This document shows positions 5,517-13,141 of a stretch of DNA of 13,323 nt, one piece after another. Made by a program: the position numbers and the translations under genes. This stretch comes from SVKR01 sp963649145 (lineage in GTDB: Bacteria; Bacillota; Clostridia; Oscillospirales; Oscillospiraceae). The stretch is from positions 1-13,323 of the forward strand of contig CAVJGI010000059.1 in NCBI GenBank assembly GCA_963649145.1, written 5' to 3'. Position 1 is the first letter of the stretch. The number at the start of each line of letters is the position of its first letter. The notes beneath the pieces are model-generated. The model did no database searches. It was given only the letters and a program-made list of their open reading frames with translations, and had not been told where the DNA came from.

Positions 5517-8315
5517 TTACTTTCTCAAAAAGCTCACGACCCGTGCGCAACGGGGGCAGAGACCGTCTTCGTCCGCCTGCTCGGAGTGCTGCCAGCAGCG
5601 GGGGCACTTTGTGCCCGGCGCTTCGCTCGCGGCGACGGCGACACACGGAACGGCGGTGCCTGCGGCGGCGTCCTCCGGCGCGCGGTCCGCGACCGTCACC
5701 TTGGAGACGATCAGCAGCTGGGGCAGGTCGAAGCCCTCCAGCGCGGCGAGGTAAGCCTTGCCCTCGTCGTTCGCTGCGGCGAGCGTCACCTGCGCTTCGA
5801 GCGACTTGCCGATGACCTTGGCGGCGCGCTTTGCCTCCAGAACGGCGTTGACGTCGCCGCGGAGGGCGATGAGCTTTTCCCAGCGCGCCATCTCGTCGGC
5901 GGAGAGGGCGTAATCGGCGAAGGGCTGGTTCATGTCGTTGAACACAACGTTTCTGCCGTCGTCGCCCGCGCGGTGGGGCATTGCCTGCCAGATCTCGTCG
6001 CAGGTATAGGCGAGGATGGGCGCCATGATCTTCGTCATGGTGTCCAGAATGAGCCAGAGCGCGGTCTGGGCGCTGCGGCGGGCGAGTCCGTCGCGCTCGT
6101 CGCAGTAGAGGCGGTCCTTGATGATGTCGAGGTAGAAGTTGCTCATCTCGACGACGCAGAAATCGTTGACCGCGTGGGTGATGGCGGAGAAGTCATAGCC
6201 GTCATAGGCGGCAAAGCAGCGCTCGATAAGGGCGTTCAGGCGCGTGACCGCCCAGCGGTCCAGCGCGGTCATCCCGGCGGGCGCGACGAGCGCGTCGGCG
6301 TTGAAGCCGTCGAGGTTGCCGAGGCAGTAGCGCGCGGTGTTGCGGAACTTCAAATAGTTCTGGCTCAGCTGCTTGAAGATGGCGTCGGAGCAGCGGACGT
6401 CCGCGTGGTAGTCGGCGCTCGCCGCCCAGAGGCGCAGAAGGTCCGCGCCGTATTTGTCGATGATCTCGTTCGGGTCCATGCCGTTGCCGAGGCTCTTGTG
6501 CATGGCCCTGCCCTCGCCGTCCACGGTCCAGCCGTGGGTGATGCACTGGCGGAAGGGCGCGCCCTTGCCCAGCGCGCCGACGGCGGTCAGCAGGCTGGAC
6601 TGGAACCAGCCGCGGTACTGGTCGAGGCCCTCCAGATAAACGTCCGCGGGCCAGAAGCCCTGATCGCGCTGCATGGAGGCGAAGTGGGAGGAGCCGGAGT
6701 CGAACCAGCCGTCGAGCGTGTCGGTCTCCTGCGTGAAGCCGTGATCGCAGCCGCAGTGGGGGCACTTGAAGCCGGCGGGGAGGATCTCCTCCGCGGTCCT
6801 TTCAAACCATGCGTTGCTGCCTTCCTTTTCAAAAAGGTCCGCGACGGCGGCGATGGACTCGTCCGTGCAGATGGGCTTGCCGCAGTCCGGGCAGTAGAAC
6901 ACGGGGATGGGCAGACCCCACTTGCGCTGGCGGGAGATGCACCAGTCACTGCGCTCGCGCACCATGCTCTTGATGCGGTCGATGCCCCACGCGGGGAACC
7001 ACTCGACCTCGTCGCAGGCGGCGCAGGCGGCGTCCTTGAAGGCGTCGACGGAGCAGAACCACTGCGGCGTGGCGCGGAAGATGATGGGACCCTTGCAGCG
7101 CCAGCAGTGGGGGTAAGAGTGGACGATGTCCTCCGACGCGAAGAGCGCGCCGGACTCCTTCATATCGGCGAGGATGACGGGGTTGCTCTCCTCGGTCTTC
7201 ATCCCGGCATACTTGCCGGCATAGTCGGTGTGGCGGCCGCGGTCGTCGACCGGGACGACGAGGTCCATCCCGTAGCGGCGGCAGGTCTGATAGTCGTCCG
7301 CGCCGAAGCCGGGCGCGGTATGGACGCAGCCGGTGCCGGAGTCCATCGTGACATAGTCCGCGAGGACAAGGCGGCTCGTCTTGGACAGGAAGGGATGGTC
7401 GGCGAGCATATTCTCAAAAAACGCGCCGGGGTGCCGCTCCACGATCTCATAGCCCGTGAAGCCGCCGATGCCCATAACACGCTCGGTCAGCGCCTCCGCC
7501 ATAACGTACATCTCGTCGCTGCCCTCCGGCTTGACGATGACGTAAGTCTCCTCAGGATTCAGCGCAATGGCGAGGTTGCCGGGCAGGGTCCAGATCGTCG
7601 TCGTCCAGATGACGAAGAAGAGCTTGTCGTGATCCAGCCCCGGCAGCTTGCCGAGGTCGTCGTGCATTCTGAACTTGACGTAAACGGTCGTGCAGGGGTC
7701 GTCCTGATACTCGATCTCCGCCTCGGCGAGCGCGGTCTCGTCCTTCGGGCACCAGTAAACGGGCTTCAGCCCTTTATAGATATAGCCCTTCTTATACATT
7801 TCGCCGAAGATCTTGACCTCCTCCGCCTCGAAGGAGGGGTTCATGGTCTTGTAGGGGTGCTCCCAGTCGCCGATGACGCCCATGCGCTTGAAGCCCTGCA
7901 TCTGGAGCCCGATATACTTCTCCGCGTAATCGTGGCAGGCGGAGCGGAAGTCCGCCGTGCTCATCGCCTTGCGGTTGAGCTTCTGCTCCTTGATGATGGC
8001 GCTCTCGATGGGCATGCCGTGGTTGTCCCAGCCGGGGATATAGGGCGTGTAGCGCCCGCGCATCGCGTAAGAGCGGGTAATGAAGTCCTTCAGCGCCTTG
8101 TTGAGCGCGTGTCCCATGTGGAGCCCGCCGTTGGAGAACGGGGGACCGTCATGGAGGGAAAAGCGGGGCTTGCCCTCGTTTTTCTTCAGCAGCTCGCCGT
8201 AAACGTCCTCGCGCTCCCAGCGGGCGAGCATCTCCGGCTCCCGCGCGGGAAGCCCGGCGCGCATGGGAAAGTCGGTCTTGGGAAGATTCAGGGTCTCGTT
8301 AAAGTCTTTTGCCAT
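5517..8315 (-). CDS. ileS: Isoleucyl-tRNA synthetase
   Basis: A 932-aa class I aminoacyl-tRNA synthetase that charges tRNA-Ile. The HIGH signature is HMGH (residues 66-69) within GPPFSNGGLHMGHALNK. The editing domain has CVHTAPGFGADDY. The second signature, near residue 600, is AMHKSLGN in place of the usual KMSKS. Zinc-type cysteine pairs appear in FYCPDCGKPIC and FKCPHCGCDH, and the C-terminus ends with the IleRS zinc ribbon KCPRCW ... LCPRCARV. The start at 8315 (MAKDFNETLNLPKTDFPMR) matches the conserved N-terminus; the frame continues upstream to 8480 but that part overlaps divIVA and is low-complexity. GGAG is 11 nt upstream. It follows divIVA by 70 bp, the common Firmicute order. There is no room for a T-box leader directly upstream. 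Confidence 0.97.
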   Translation of the reverse strand: MAKDFNETLNLPKTDFPMRAGLPAREPEMLARWEREDVYGELLKKNEGKPRFSLHDGPPFSNGGLHMGHALNKALKDFITRSYAMRGRYTPYIPGWDNHGMPIESAIIKEQKLNRKAMSTADFRSACHDYAEKYIGLQMQGFKRMGVIGDWEHPYKTMNPSFEAEEVKIFGEMYKKGYIYKGLKPVYWCPKDETALAEAEIEYQDDPCTTVYVKFRMHDDLGKLPGLDHDKLFFVIWTTTIWTLPGNLAIALNPEETYVIVKPEGSDEMYVMAEALTERVMGIGGFTGYEIVERHPGAFFENMLADHPFLSKTSRLVLADYVTMDSGTGCVHTAPGFGADDYQTCRRYGMDLVVPVDDRGRHTDYAGKYAGMKTEESNPVILADMKESGALFASEDIVHSYPHCWRCKGPIIFRATPQWFCSVDAFKDAACAACDEVEWFPAWGIDRIKSMVRERSDWCISRQRKWGLPIPVFYCPDCGKPICTDESIAAVADLFEKEGSNAWFERTAEEILPAGFKCPHCGCDHGFTQETDTLDGWFDSGSSHFASMQRDQGFWPADVYLEGLDQYRGWFQSSLLTAVGALGKGAPFRQCITHGWTVDGEGRAMHKSLGNGMDPNEIIDKYGADLLRLWAASADYHADVRCSDAIFKQLSQNYLKFRNTARYCLGNLDGFNADALVAPAGMTALDRWAVTRLNALIERCFAAYDGYDFSAITHAVNDFCVVEMSNFYLDIIKDRLYCDERDGLARRSAQTALWLILDTMTKIMAPILAYTCDEIWQAMPHRAGDDGRNVVFNDMNQPFADYALSADEMARWEKLIALRGDVNAVLEAKRAAKVIGKSLEAQVTLAAANDEGKAYLAALEGFDLPQLLIVSKVTVADRAPEDAAAGTAVPCVAVAASEAPGTKCPRCWQHSEQADEDGLCPRCARVVSFLRK

Positions 8316-8345
8316 TTTTCTTCTGTCTCCATATATACGTCGATG

Positions 8346-8368
8346 GGGGCGGGATAAAGTCCCGCCCC
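8346..8368 (-). other. GC-rich hairpin between divIVA and ileS
   Basis: A perfect 9-bp stem GGGGCGGGA / TCCCGCCCC with a 5-nt loop, placed 17 bp after the divIVA stop and 31 bp before the ileS start. No T-tract follows on either strand, so it is not a canonical terminator. It may be an RNA processing or stabilising hairpin, or a weak attenuator that lowers ileS expression. Confidence 0.6.
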
Positions 8369-8385
8369 TGAATTTTGAGCCGAAA

Positions 8386-9123
8386 TTATTTGCGGAAGTC
8401 GTCCAGCGAGAACTGGGTGGTCTTGTCGATGTCGTCCGCGGGGTCGGAAACGATGCCGAAGGCGCGGGTCGGGCGCTCATCGTCCGCCACGGTGGGCGCG
8501 ATGTCGGGGCGCACGGTGACGCTCGGCTCGTCCATGACCTTCGCCACGGTCTCCTCGATGCTCTTGACCGTCTCGTGGATCTCCGGCTGGGCGGCGGGCT
8601 GCTGGACCGGCGCGGTCTGCACCGGCTGCGCCGCCGGAGCCGCGGCGGGCTCGGTGCGGAGCTGCTGGACGAAGTCCATCTCGCCGATCTTCTTCAGGAA
8701 ATCGAGCTGGCGGCGGCAGAGCATGTCCATGCTGTCGATGAACTTGGCGCTCGCATTGCGGCTCTCGGTCAGGCGCGCCTGCTCGACCTCGACCTCCAGA
8801 TTTGCCTCGCGCGTCAGCTTGTCGGCTTCGGCCTTCGCGTCGGCGATCATCTTCTCCGCCTTCTGCTTTGCCTCCGCCTCGATCATGTTGCCGAGCTTCT
8901 GGGCGGAGAGGATCGCCATGCGCAGGGCGTCCTCATTGCCGCGGTATTCCTCCACCTTGTCCACGAGGACCTTCATCTTCGCCTTCAGGACGGCGTTTTC
9001 CTTCTGGAGCGTCGTGAAGTCGTTGATGAGCTCCTCCAGAAAGCTGTCCACGCTCGCCATATCATAGCCGCCGAACACGGCCTTTTCAAAGGTTTTCTCC
9101 CGGATCGCCTGCGGTGTGATCAT
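8386..9123 (-). CDS. divIVA: DivIVA cell-pole/septum protein
   Basis: A 245-aa coiled-coil protein. The N-terminal DivIVA domain is clear: ITPQAIREKTFEKAVFGGYDMASVDSFLEEL (written in full it is residues 2-32), the part that senses membrane curvature and inserts in the membrane. Long heptad-type coiled coils follow at about 33-65 and 80-145 (rich in Lys, Glu and Ala). A Pro/Gln/Ala-rich linker occupies about 155-185, and the protein ends TTQFSLDDFRK. It marks poles and division sites and recruits partners, in a cluster with sepF as in most Firmicutes. GAGGGG lies about 10 nt upstream of the ATG. A 67-bp AT-rich gap separates it from sepF; the gap contains CTGACA but no matching -10 at the right distance, so co-transcription is more likely. 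Confidence 0.94.
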   Translation of the reverse strand: MITPQAIREKTFEKAVFGGYDMASVDSFLEELINDFTTLQKENAVLKAKMKVLVDKVEEYRGNEDALRMAILSAQKLGNMIEAEAKQKAEKMIADAKAEADKLTREANLEVEVEQARLTESRNASAKFIDSMDMLCRRQLDFLKKIGEMDFVQQLRTEPAAAPAAQPVQTAPVQQPAAQPEIHETVKSIEETVAKVMDEPSVTVRPDIAPTVADDERPTRAFGIVSDPADDIDKTTQFSLDDFRK

Positions 9124-9190
9124 ATCCTTATTTCCCCTCTATCTGTATTTATATTTTTCTCTGTCAGGAAATGTGTGTTTTCAGCCTTTT

Positions 9191-9694
9191 TCAGAAATAA
9201 ACGCCGGAGCTCTCCAGCTCGGTCATCAGCTCGCCGACGACGCTGACGTTCGGCGGGGTGATGATGAAGGTGTTGGCGGAGACGCGCGTGATCTTTCCGC
9301 GGATGGCGTAAGTCACGCCGGAGAGAAAGTCCACGAGACGCCGGGTGACGTCCTTCGGGGTGGTCTCCAGATTGACGAGCACGGCGCGCTTATCGCGCAG
9401 GTGGTCGGCGATCTCCGCCGCGGTCTCGAAGCGTTCGGGCTTGATGAGCACGACCTGCGTCTGTCCGCCGCCGGAGGCGGAGTTCAAGTTCACCACCCTG
9501 CCCTCCTTCGGGCGCGGCACGCTGCGCGGGGCGCTCGGCGCGGTCGGCTGGGGCGCGCTGCTCTCGCCGCCGAAGCCGGAAAAGGGATTCGGCTTCGCCG
9601 GAGCGGGCTCGTCCACGACCTCCGCCTCGTCGATAAAGTCATCGTCCTCGTCGTAAGGACGGGTCAGTTTTTTCAGTTCGTCAAGAAGTCCCAT
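9191..9694 (-). CDS. sepF: Cell division protein SepF
   Basis: A 167-aa protein. The N-terminus MGLLDELKKLTRP fits the membrane-binding amphipathic helix, followed by an acidic and Pro/Ser-rich linker (15-65). The SepF core runs about 66-157 (VVNLNSASGGGQTQVVLIKPERFETAAEIADHL broken over 68-99, then KRAVLVNLE, RRLVDFLSGVTYAIRGKITRVS and FIITPPNV). SepF tethers FtsZ to the membrane and shapes the septum, partly substituting for FtsA. The start at 9694 overlaps the end of ylmE by 14 nt; an upstream frame to 9883 lies wholly inside ylmE and is rejected. The neighbours ylmE and divIVA support the call. Confidence 0.96.
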   Translation of the reverse strand: MGLLDELKKLTRPYDEDDDFIDEAEVVDEPAPAKPNPFSGFGGESSAPQPTAPSAPRSVPRPKEGRVVNLNSASGGGQTQVVLIKPERFETAAEIADHLRDKRAVLVNLETTPKDVTRRLVDFLSGVTYAIRGKITRVSANTFIITPPNVSVVGELMTELESSGVYF

Positions 9695-10409
9695 TCGTTT
9701 TGCCTGCCTCCGTGATATCGTAGTTCCGCGGGCCGAAGATCGCCGAGCCGACGCGCACCATGTTCGCGCCCTCCGCGACCGCGTCGGGATAATCGTCCGA
9801 CATGCCCATGGAGAGAAAGTCCATGCTGACATTATCGTATTTTTTCGCGCTGTTGTCAACAAAAAGCTGCCGCATGGCGGCAAAATACCGCCGGTTTTCC
9901 CCCGGTTTTTCCTGCACAGGGGGCACGCACATCAGTCCGCGGAGGAAAATTCCGGGCAAATTTCCCGCTTTTTCCAGCATCGCGGGCACCTCCGCGGGGG
10001 AAACGCCGGACTTCTGCGCCTCGCCGCCGATGTTCACCTCCAGCAGCACGTCCTGCCGGATGCCGAGCGCCGCGGCGCGCCGGGCGATGAGCTCCAGAAG
10101 CTCCGCGCTGCCGACGGACTCGATGAGATCGACGTGTCCGACGACCTTATTCACCTTGTTGCGCTGCAAATGCCCGATGAAATGCTTCGGGCGGCCGGCG
10201 TAAGCGCCCTGCGCGTCCTTTTCCTCCAGCTCCTGCACGCGGTTTTCGCCGCAGGCGTCCACCCCGGCGGCGATCGCGGCGCGCACGGCGGCGGCGTCGT
10301 TCATCTTCGTCGCCGCAACAAGCAAAACGGCGCGGCCGGCGCCTTGGAGCGCCGCCGCGATATTTCTCCGCACCGTTTCCACATTTTTTAGAATTTGCTC
10401 TGCCGTCAT
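9681..10409 (-). CDS. ylmE: YggS/YlmE-family PLP-binding protein (PLP homeostasis)
   Basis: A 242-aa protein of the PLPBP/YggS family: a single TIM-barrel that binds pyridoxal phosphate but has no known catalytic reaction; it helps control PLP and amino-acid balance. The PLP lysine is Lys35 in LLVAATKMND. Other family blocks are GENRVQELEEK, HFIGHLQRNK, VLLEVNIGGEAQKSG and the phosphate-binding end SMGMSDDYPDAVAEGANMV followed by RVGSAIFGPRNY. The start ATG overlaps the stop of the HlyD-like gene (ATGA), so translation is probably coupled. Next to sepF it corresponds to B. subtilis ylmE, part of the conserved ylm division cluster. Confidence 0.95.
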   Translation of the reverse strand: MTAEQILKNVETVRRNIAAALQGAGRAVLLVAATKMNDAAAVRAAIAAGVDACGENRVQELEEKDAQGAYAGRPKHFIGHLQRNKVNKVVGHVDLIESVGSAELLELIARRAAALGIRQDVLLEVNIGGEAQKSGVSPAEVPAMLEKAGNLPGIFLRGLMCVPPVQEKPGENRRYFAAMRQLFVDNSAKKYDNVSMDFLSMGMSDDYPDAVAEGANMVRVGSAIFGPRNYDITEAGKTNGTS

Positions 10410-11608
10410 TCCAGCACCTTCCCTTCATAAAGCTCCTTGCCGCTGACGACCACGGTATTGCCCTCGCGCAGCGCGTCGGCGTCGGCTTCGCGGCGCACGA
10501 TGACGAAATCGTCGTCACAGTAGATGATCTCGATGTCCTTGCGCTCAAGCTGCATCGCCGTCACGCACCAGACATAAGTCGCCTCCGTCTCCGGATCGGT
10601 GCGCAGCGCCTCGGCGGGCACGCGGATGCCGCTGTAAGTCTCGAACACGATGCTCGCGGACACGGCGCGCATGGACAGCGTGTCCGCCATCGCGGTGTCG
10701 CAGCGGAACACGACGGCGACCTGCCCGTCCTCCGGTGCGGAGATGCTCTGGACCTTCGCGTAAATATCCGTGCTGTAATACCTGCCGAAATTGAGCCGCG
10801 CGGTGCGCCCCTCGGCGAGGTTCGCGGCGTCCACGGCGCTCATGACGGCGGCGAAATACCAGTGGTAATCGCCGACGAGCTTGCCGTAAGCGCCCTCGGC
10901 GCTCTCGCGTCCGTCGTCGATCATCGCCTCGACCGCGGAGGGCGTCAGATTTTTCAGGTCCGCGCTGGAAAAGTGCTCATAGCCGTCCACGGCGGCGGAG
11001 AAGGTGCCGCTCGTCGGCGCGGTGAGCGCCTTGGCGCCGCCGTCGGTGCTCGTCTGCATGGAGGCAAGCTCCCGCTGGAGCTTTTCGAGCTCCTCGGCGG
11101 AGACGTCCGTGCTGTCCACGCCGAACAGCAGCGTTTCGAGATTGAGCGTCACGCCGTCGAGCCCGGTGAGATCGTGGCGCGCGACGGCGCTCGCGAGCGC
11201 GGAGACGGAGGCGTTCACCGCGGCGTCCCGGCTCGTGAGGTCGTCGGCGGAGTCCATCTCCTTGAGTGCGGCGGAAAGGCGGCTGATCTCCAGCTCCAGC
11301 TCGCGCATGCGCCCGGCGCGGGCGAGACCCTCCTCGCTCGCCATCGCGGTCGCGACGCGCGCCCCGGCAGCCACGCGCGTGCCGTCGCTCACGGAAACGT
11401 CGATGTAGCGCTCCGTACTCGTGAGCACGGTCTCGTCCCGGATGACGATGCCGCTCGCCACGCCGCCGACGTCAAAATCCGCGCCGACCGCCTGCGCCGT
11501 CACCACGGCGTCCCCCAGCGAGCGCAGGGCATAAGCCGCCACATAAGCCGCCATAGCAAGGAAAAGCAGCACCGCGATGATCGTTGTGAGTCTGTCTGTT
11601 CGTTTCAT
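10406..11608 (-). CDS. HlyD-like membrane-anchored protein in the division cluster
   Basis: A 400-aa protein with one N-terminal membrane helix (residues about 8-29, TTIIAVLLFLAMAAYVAAYA) and a large predicted extracytoplasmic part. Residues 45-90 (VASGIVIRDETVL ... VSVSDGTRVAAGARVA) look like half of a barrel-sandwich (lipoyl-like) domain of periplasmic adaptor/HlyD proteins. Helical, possibly coiled-coil parts follow at about 98-120 and 168-188 (SAEELEKLQRELASMQTS). The C-terminal part (310-400) has beta-rich segments such as GIRVPAEALRTD and REGNTVVVSGKELYEGKVLE, as in adaptor C-terminal domains. No ABC or RND transporter gene is nearby. Four-nt overlap with ylmE and position before sepF suggest an envelope or division role. 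The ribosome binding site is weak (GGAAAAGAAAGA). The function is not known to me. Confidence 0.8.
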   Translation of the reverse strand: MKRTDRLTTIIAVLLFLAMAAYVAAYALRSLGDAVVTAQAVGADFDVGGVASGIVIRDETVLTSTERYIDVSVSDGTRVAAGARVATAMASEEGLARAGRMRELELEISRLSAALKEMDSADDLTSRDAAVNASVSALASAVARHDLTGLDGVTLNLETLLFGVDSTDVSAEELEKLQRELASMQTSTDGGAKALTAPTSGTFSAAVDGYEHFSSADLKNLTPSAVEAMIDDGRESAEGAYGKLVGDYHWYFAAVMSAVDAANLAEGRTARLNFGRYYSTDIYAKVQSISAPEDGQVAVVFRCDTAMADTLSMRAVSASIVFETYSGIRVPAEALRTDPETEATYVWCVTAMQLERKDIEIIYCDDDFVIVRREADADALREGNTVVVSGKELYEGKVLE

Positions 11609-11631
11609 AGTTTTCTGTCTTTCTTTTCCGC

Positions 11632-11788
11632 TTTAAAGGCTCCCGAAGTGCAAGGGGAGCTGGCGCGCGAAGCGCGACTGAGGGGTTGTAAGCTTGCGCA
11701 AACGCCAAGCTTGGATATTCCGGAAGCTTACAACCCTCCAGTCACGGCTGCGCCGTGACAGCCTCCCTTGCACAGGGAGGCCTTTAAA
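11632..11788. repeat. Structured palindromic repeat, copy B
   Basis: 157 bp between TTTAAAGG and CCTTTAAA ends, in the hfq to hlyD-like gap and in the same orientation as copy A. The outer arms contain GTGCAAGGGGAGC and CTCCCTTGCAC. The inner arms GAGGGGTTGTAAGCTT and AAGCTTACAACCCTC are the best preserved of the three copies. The hairpin GTCACGGC-TGC-GCCGTGAC lies at 11741-11759. Just outside the right end is GTGCCGCTTCGCGGC, which recurs reverse-complemented just left of copy C, so the true repeat unit may be longer. It ends only 23 bp from the HlyD-like start codon, so transcription of that gene must cross or begin in the repeat. Confidence 0.88.
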
Positions 11789-11813
11789 TTGTGCCGCTTC
11801 GCGGCGCTGATGA

Positions 11814-12047
11814 TTATGTCTCCGTCCCCTCCGTAAGCTCCAGCGGTTTCGGCGGGGCGATGGTGGAGATGGCGTGCTTGAAGATCATCTGCTGTCTGCC
11901 CTCGCTCTCGACCATGACGACAAAGCTGTCGAACCCGCGGACGATGCCCTTCATCTGAAATCCGTTCATCAAAAACACGGTGACGACACATTTTTCCCGC
12001 CGCGCGGCGGCGAGGAACTGATCCTGATAATTCGGCGTTTTCTGCAT
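11814..12047 (-). CDS. hfq: RNA chaperone Hfq
   Basis: A 77-aa Sm-like protein of normal size for Firmicutes. Sm1 is seen in NYQDQFLAAARREKCVVTVFLMNG broken over residues 6-29, with FQMKGIVRGFDSFVVMV; Sm2 is the hallmark FKHAISTI (residues 56-63; canonical YKHAIST). It forms a hexameric ring that pairs small RNAs with mRNAs. The location directly after miaA is the standard bacterial miaA-hfq order. The ribosome binding site AAGGAG is 14 nt from the ATG, rather far, but the next upstream start would break the conserved N-terminus. The tail after the Sm core is short (APPKPLELTEGTET). Confidence 0.96.
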   Translation of the reverse strand: MQKTPNYQDQFLAAARREKCVVTVFLMNGFQMKGIVRGFDSFVVMVESEGRQQMIFKHAISTIAPPKPLELTEGTET

Positions 12048-12169
12048 TTTGTTTTCTTCGGCTCCTTTTATGTGTGTAGTTTTGGGTTCCTGCCCCGGCT
12101 TTTTGCCGGATGCGATGCCATTCTACACGCGCCGCGGCGCGGAAAGAGTCGAAGAAGGAAGGCTGGGCG
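12048..12169 (-). other. miaA-hfq spacer with two palindromes
   Basis: 122 bp without a gene. It holds the hfq ribosome binding site, a small hairpin CCGGC-TTTTT-GCCGG (12095-12109) and a perfect 14-bp palindrome CGCGCCGCGGCGCG (12128-12141). On the minus strand neither is followed by a T-tract, so I do not call a terminator. They would lie in the hfq leader if miaA and hfq are co-transcribed. Confidence 0.45.
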
Positions 12170-13099
12170 TTATTTTTTGTCCCAGAGCGCGAGGAGCTCG
12201 TCGCGCGCGGCGGGAATGTCCGGCGCACCGTCCCACGCGATCCAGTGCAGCCCCGCGTCCCGCCGCAGCCATGTGAGCTGGCGCTTGGCGTAGCGCCGGG
12301 AGGCGAGCTTGATGCGGTCGATCGCCTCGCCGGGGGGATAGAGCCCGCGGCAGCAGTCGGCGATCTCCTTATAGCCGATCGCCTGCATCGCCGTGCAGTC
12401 GGGGCTGAGCCCGTCCGTCAGCAGCCCCTCGACCTCGTCGAAGAGCCCATAGCGCACCATCTCGTCCACGCGGCGGTCGATGCGCGCATAGAGATCGGCG
12501 CGGTCCCGGTAAGTCAGCGCCGCGCGCAGGGAGTCCCAGCGCGGGGGCTGCGCGCGCGTCCGCGCATCGTGGGCGGTGATGGTCTCGCCCGTGAGCTCGT
12601 AGACCTCCAGCGCGCGCACGAGGCGCTTTTTGTCCGCCGGGGCGAGCTTTTCCGCCCGCTCCGGGTCGACAGTCCGGAGCTTTTCGCGGAAGGCCTCGCC
12701 GCCGATGCGGTCATATTCCGCGGAAAGTGCGTCGCGCAGCGCGCCGTCCCCGCTCGCGGCGAAATCGCGCCCGGCGAGCAGCGAGTCGATATAAAGTCCC
12801 GTCCCGCCGGCGACGATGGGGACGCGCCCGCGGGCGAGAATGTCCCGCGCCGCGGTCTCCGCCGCCTCGACCCAGCGGGAGACGGACCAGTCCTCCGCGG
12901 GGTCGGCGACGTCGATGAGATGGTGGGGCACGCCCTCCATCTCCGAAGGCGTCACCTTCGCGGTGCCGATATCCATCCCGCGGTAGAGCTGCATCGAGTC
13001 GGCGGAAATGACCTCCCCGTCCAGCGCCTTCGCGCAAGCCACCGCCAGCGCCGTCTTCCCCGTCGCCGTGGGACCGGTAATGATGAGCAGTTTGTCCAT
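12170..13099 (-). CDS. miaA: tRNA dimethylallyltransferase MiaA
   Basis: A 309-aa enzyme that transfers a dimethylallyl group to A37 of tRNAs reading UNN codons, the first step to ms2i6A. The P-loop is GPTATGKT (residues 9-16). The substrate and catalytic block ISADSMQLYRGMDIGTAK contains the conserved Asp34. Other hallmarks are PHHLIDV, PIVAGGTGLYIDSLL, KRLVRALEVYELTG and AMQAIGYKEI, then RRYAKRQLTWLRRD. The ATG at 13099 has AAGGAG 11 nt upstream. Length and motifs are complete. hfq follows; mutL, often upstream in Clostridia, is not in the window because repeat C occupies the upstream region. Confidence 0.97.
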   Translation of the reverse strand: MDKLLIITGPTATGKTALAVACAKALDGEVISADSMQLYRGMDIGTAKVTPSEMEGVPHHLIDVADPAEDWSVSRWVEAAETAARDILARGRVPIVAGGTGLYIDSLLAGRDFAASGDGALRDALSAEYDRIGGEAFREKLRTVDPERAEKLAPADKKRLVRALEVYELTGETITAHDARTRAQPPRWDSLRAALTYRDRADLYARIDRRVDEMVRYGLFDEVEGLLTDGLSPDCTAMQAIGYKEIADCCRGLYPPGEAIDRIKLASRRYAKRQLTWLRRDAGLHWIAWDGAPDIPAARDELLALWDKK

Positions 13100-13141
13100 T
13101 TGGTGTGGGTCTCCTTGAATTTACGCCGCGAAGCGGCACCC

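Noticed and set aside
4475..5815. A long plus-strand frame crossing lspA, repeat A and the end of ileS
   Set aside because: It is the complement of the lspA tail and runs through a non-coding repeat; Arg-rich low-complexity translation and no ribosome binding site.
5487..8357. A 956-codon open frame on the plus strand
   Set aside because: It is antisense to the whole of ileS, has an Arg/Val/Ala/Gly-rich composition typical of high-GC shadow frames, and shows no recognisable domain.
8316..8480. Upstream start extending IleRS by 55 residues
   Set aside because: It overlaps divIVA, is Ser/Arg/Pro-rich and precedes the conserved MAKDFNETL start.
9124..9190. Promoter in the sepF-divIVA gap
   Set aside because: CTGACA resembles a -35 box but no -10 box lies 16-18 bp downstream; only AT-rich sequence at wrong spacing.
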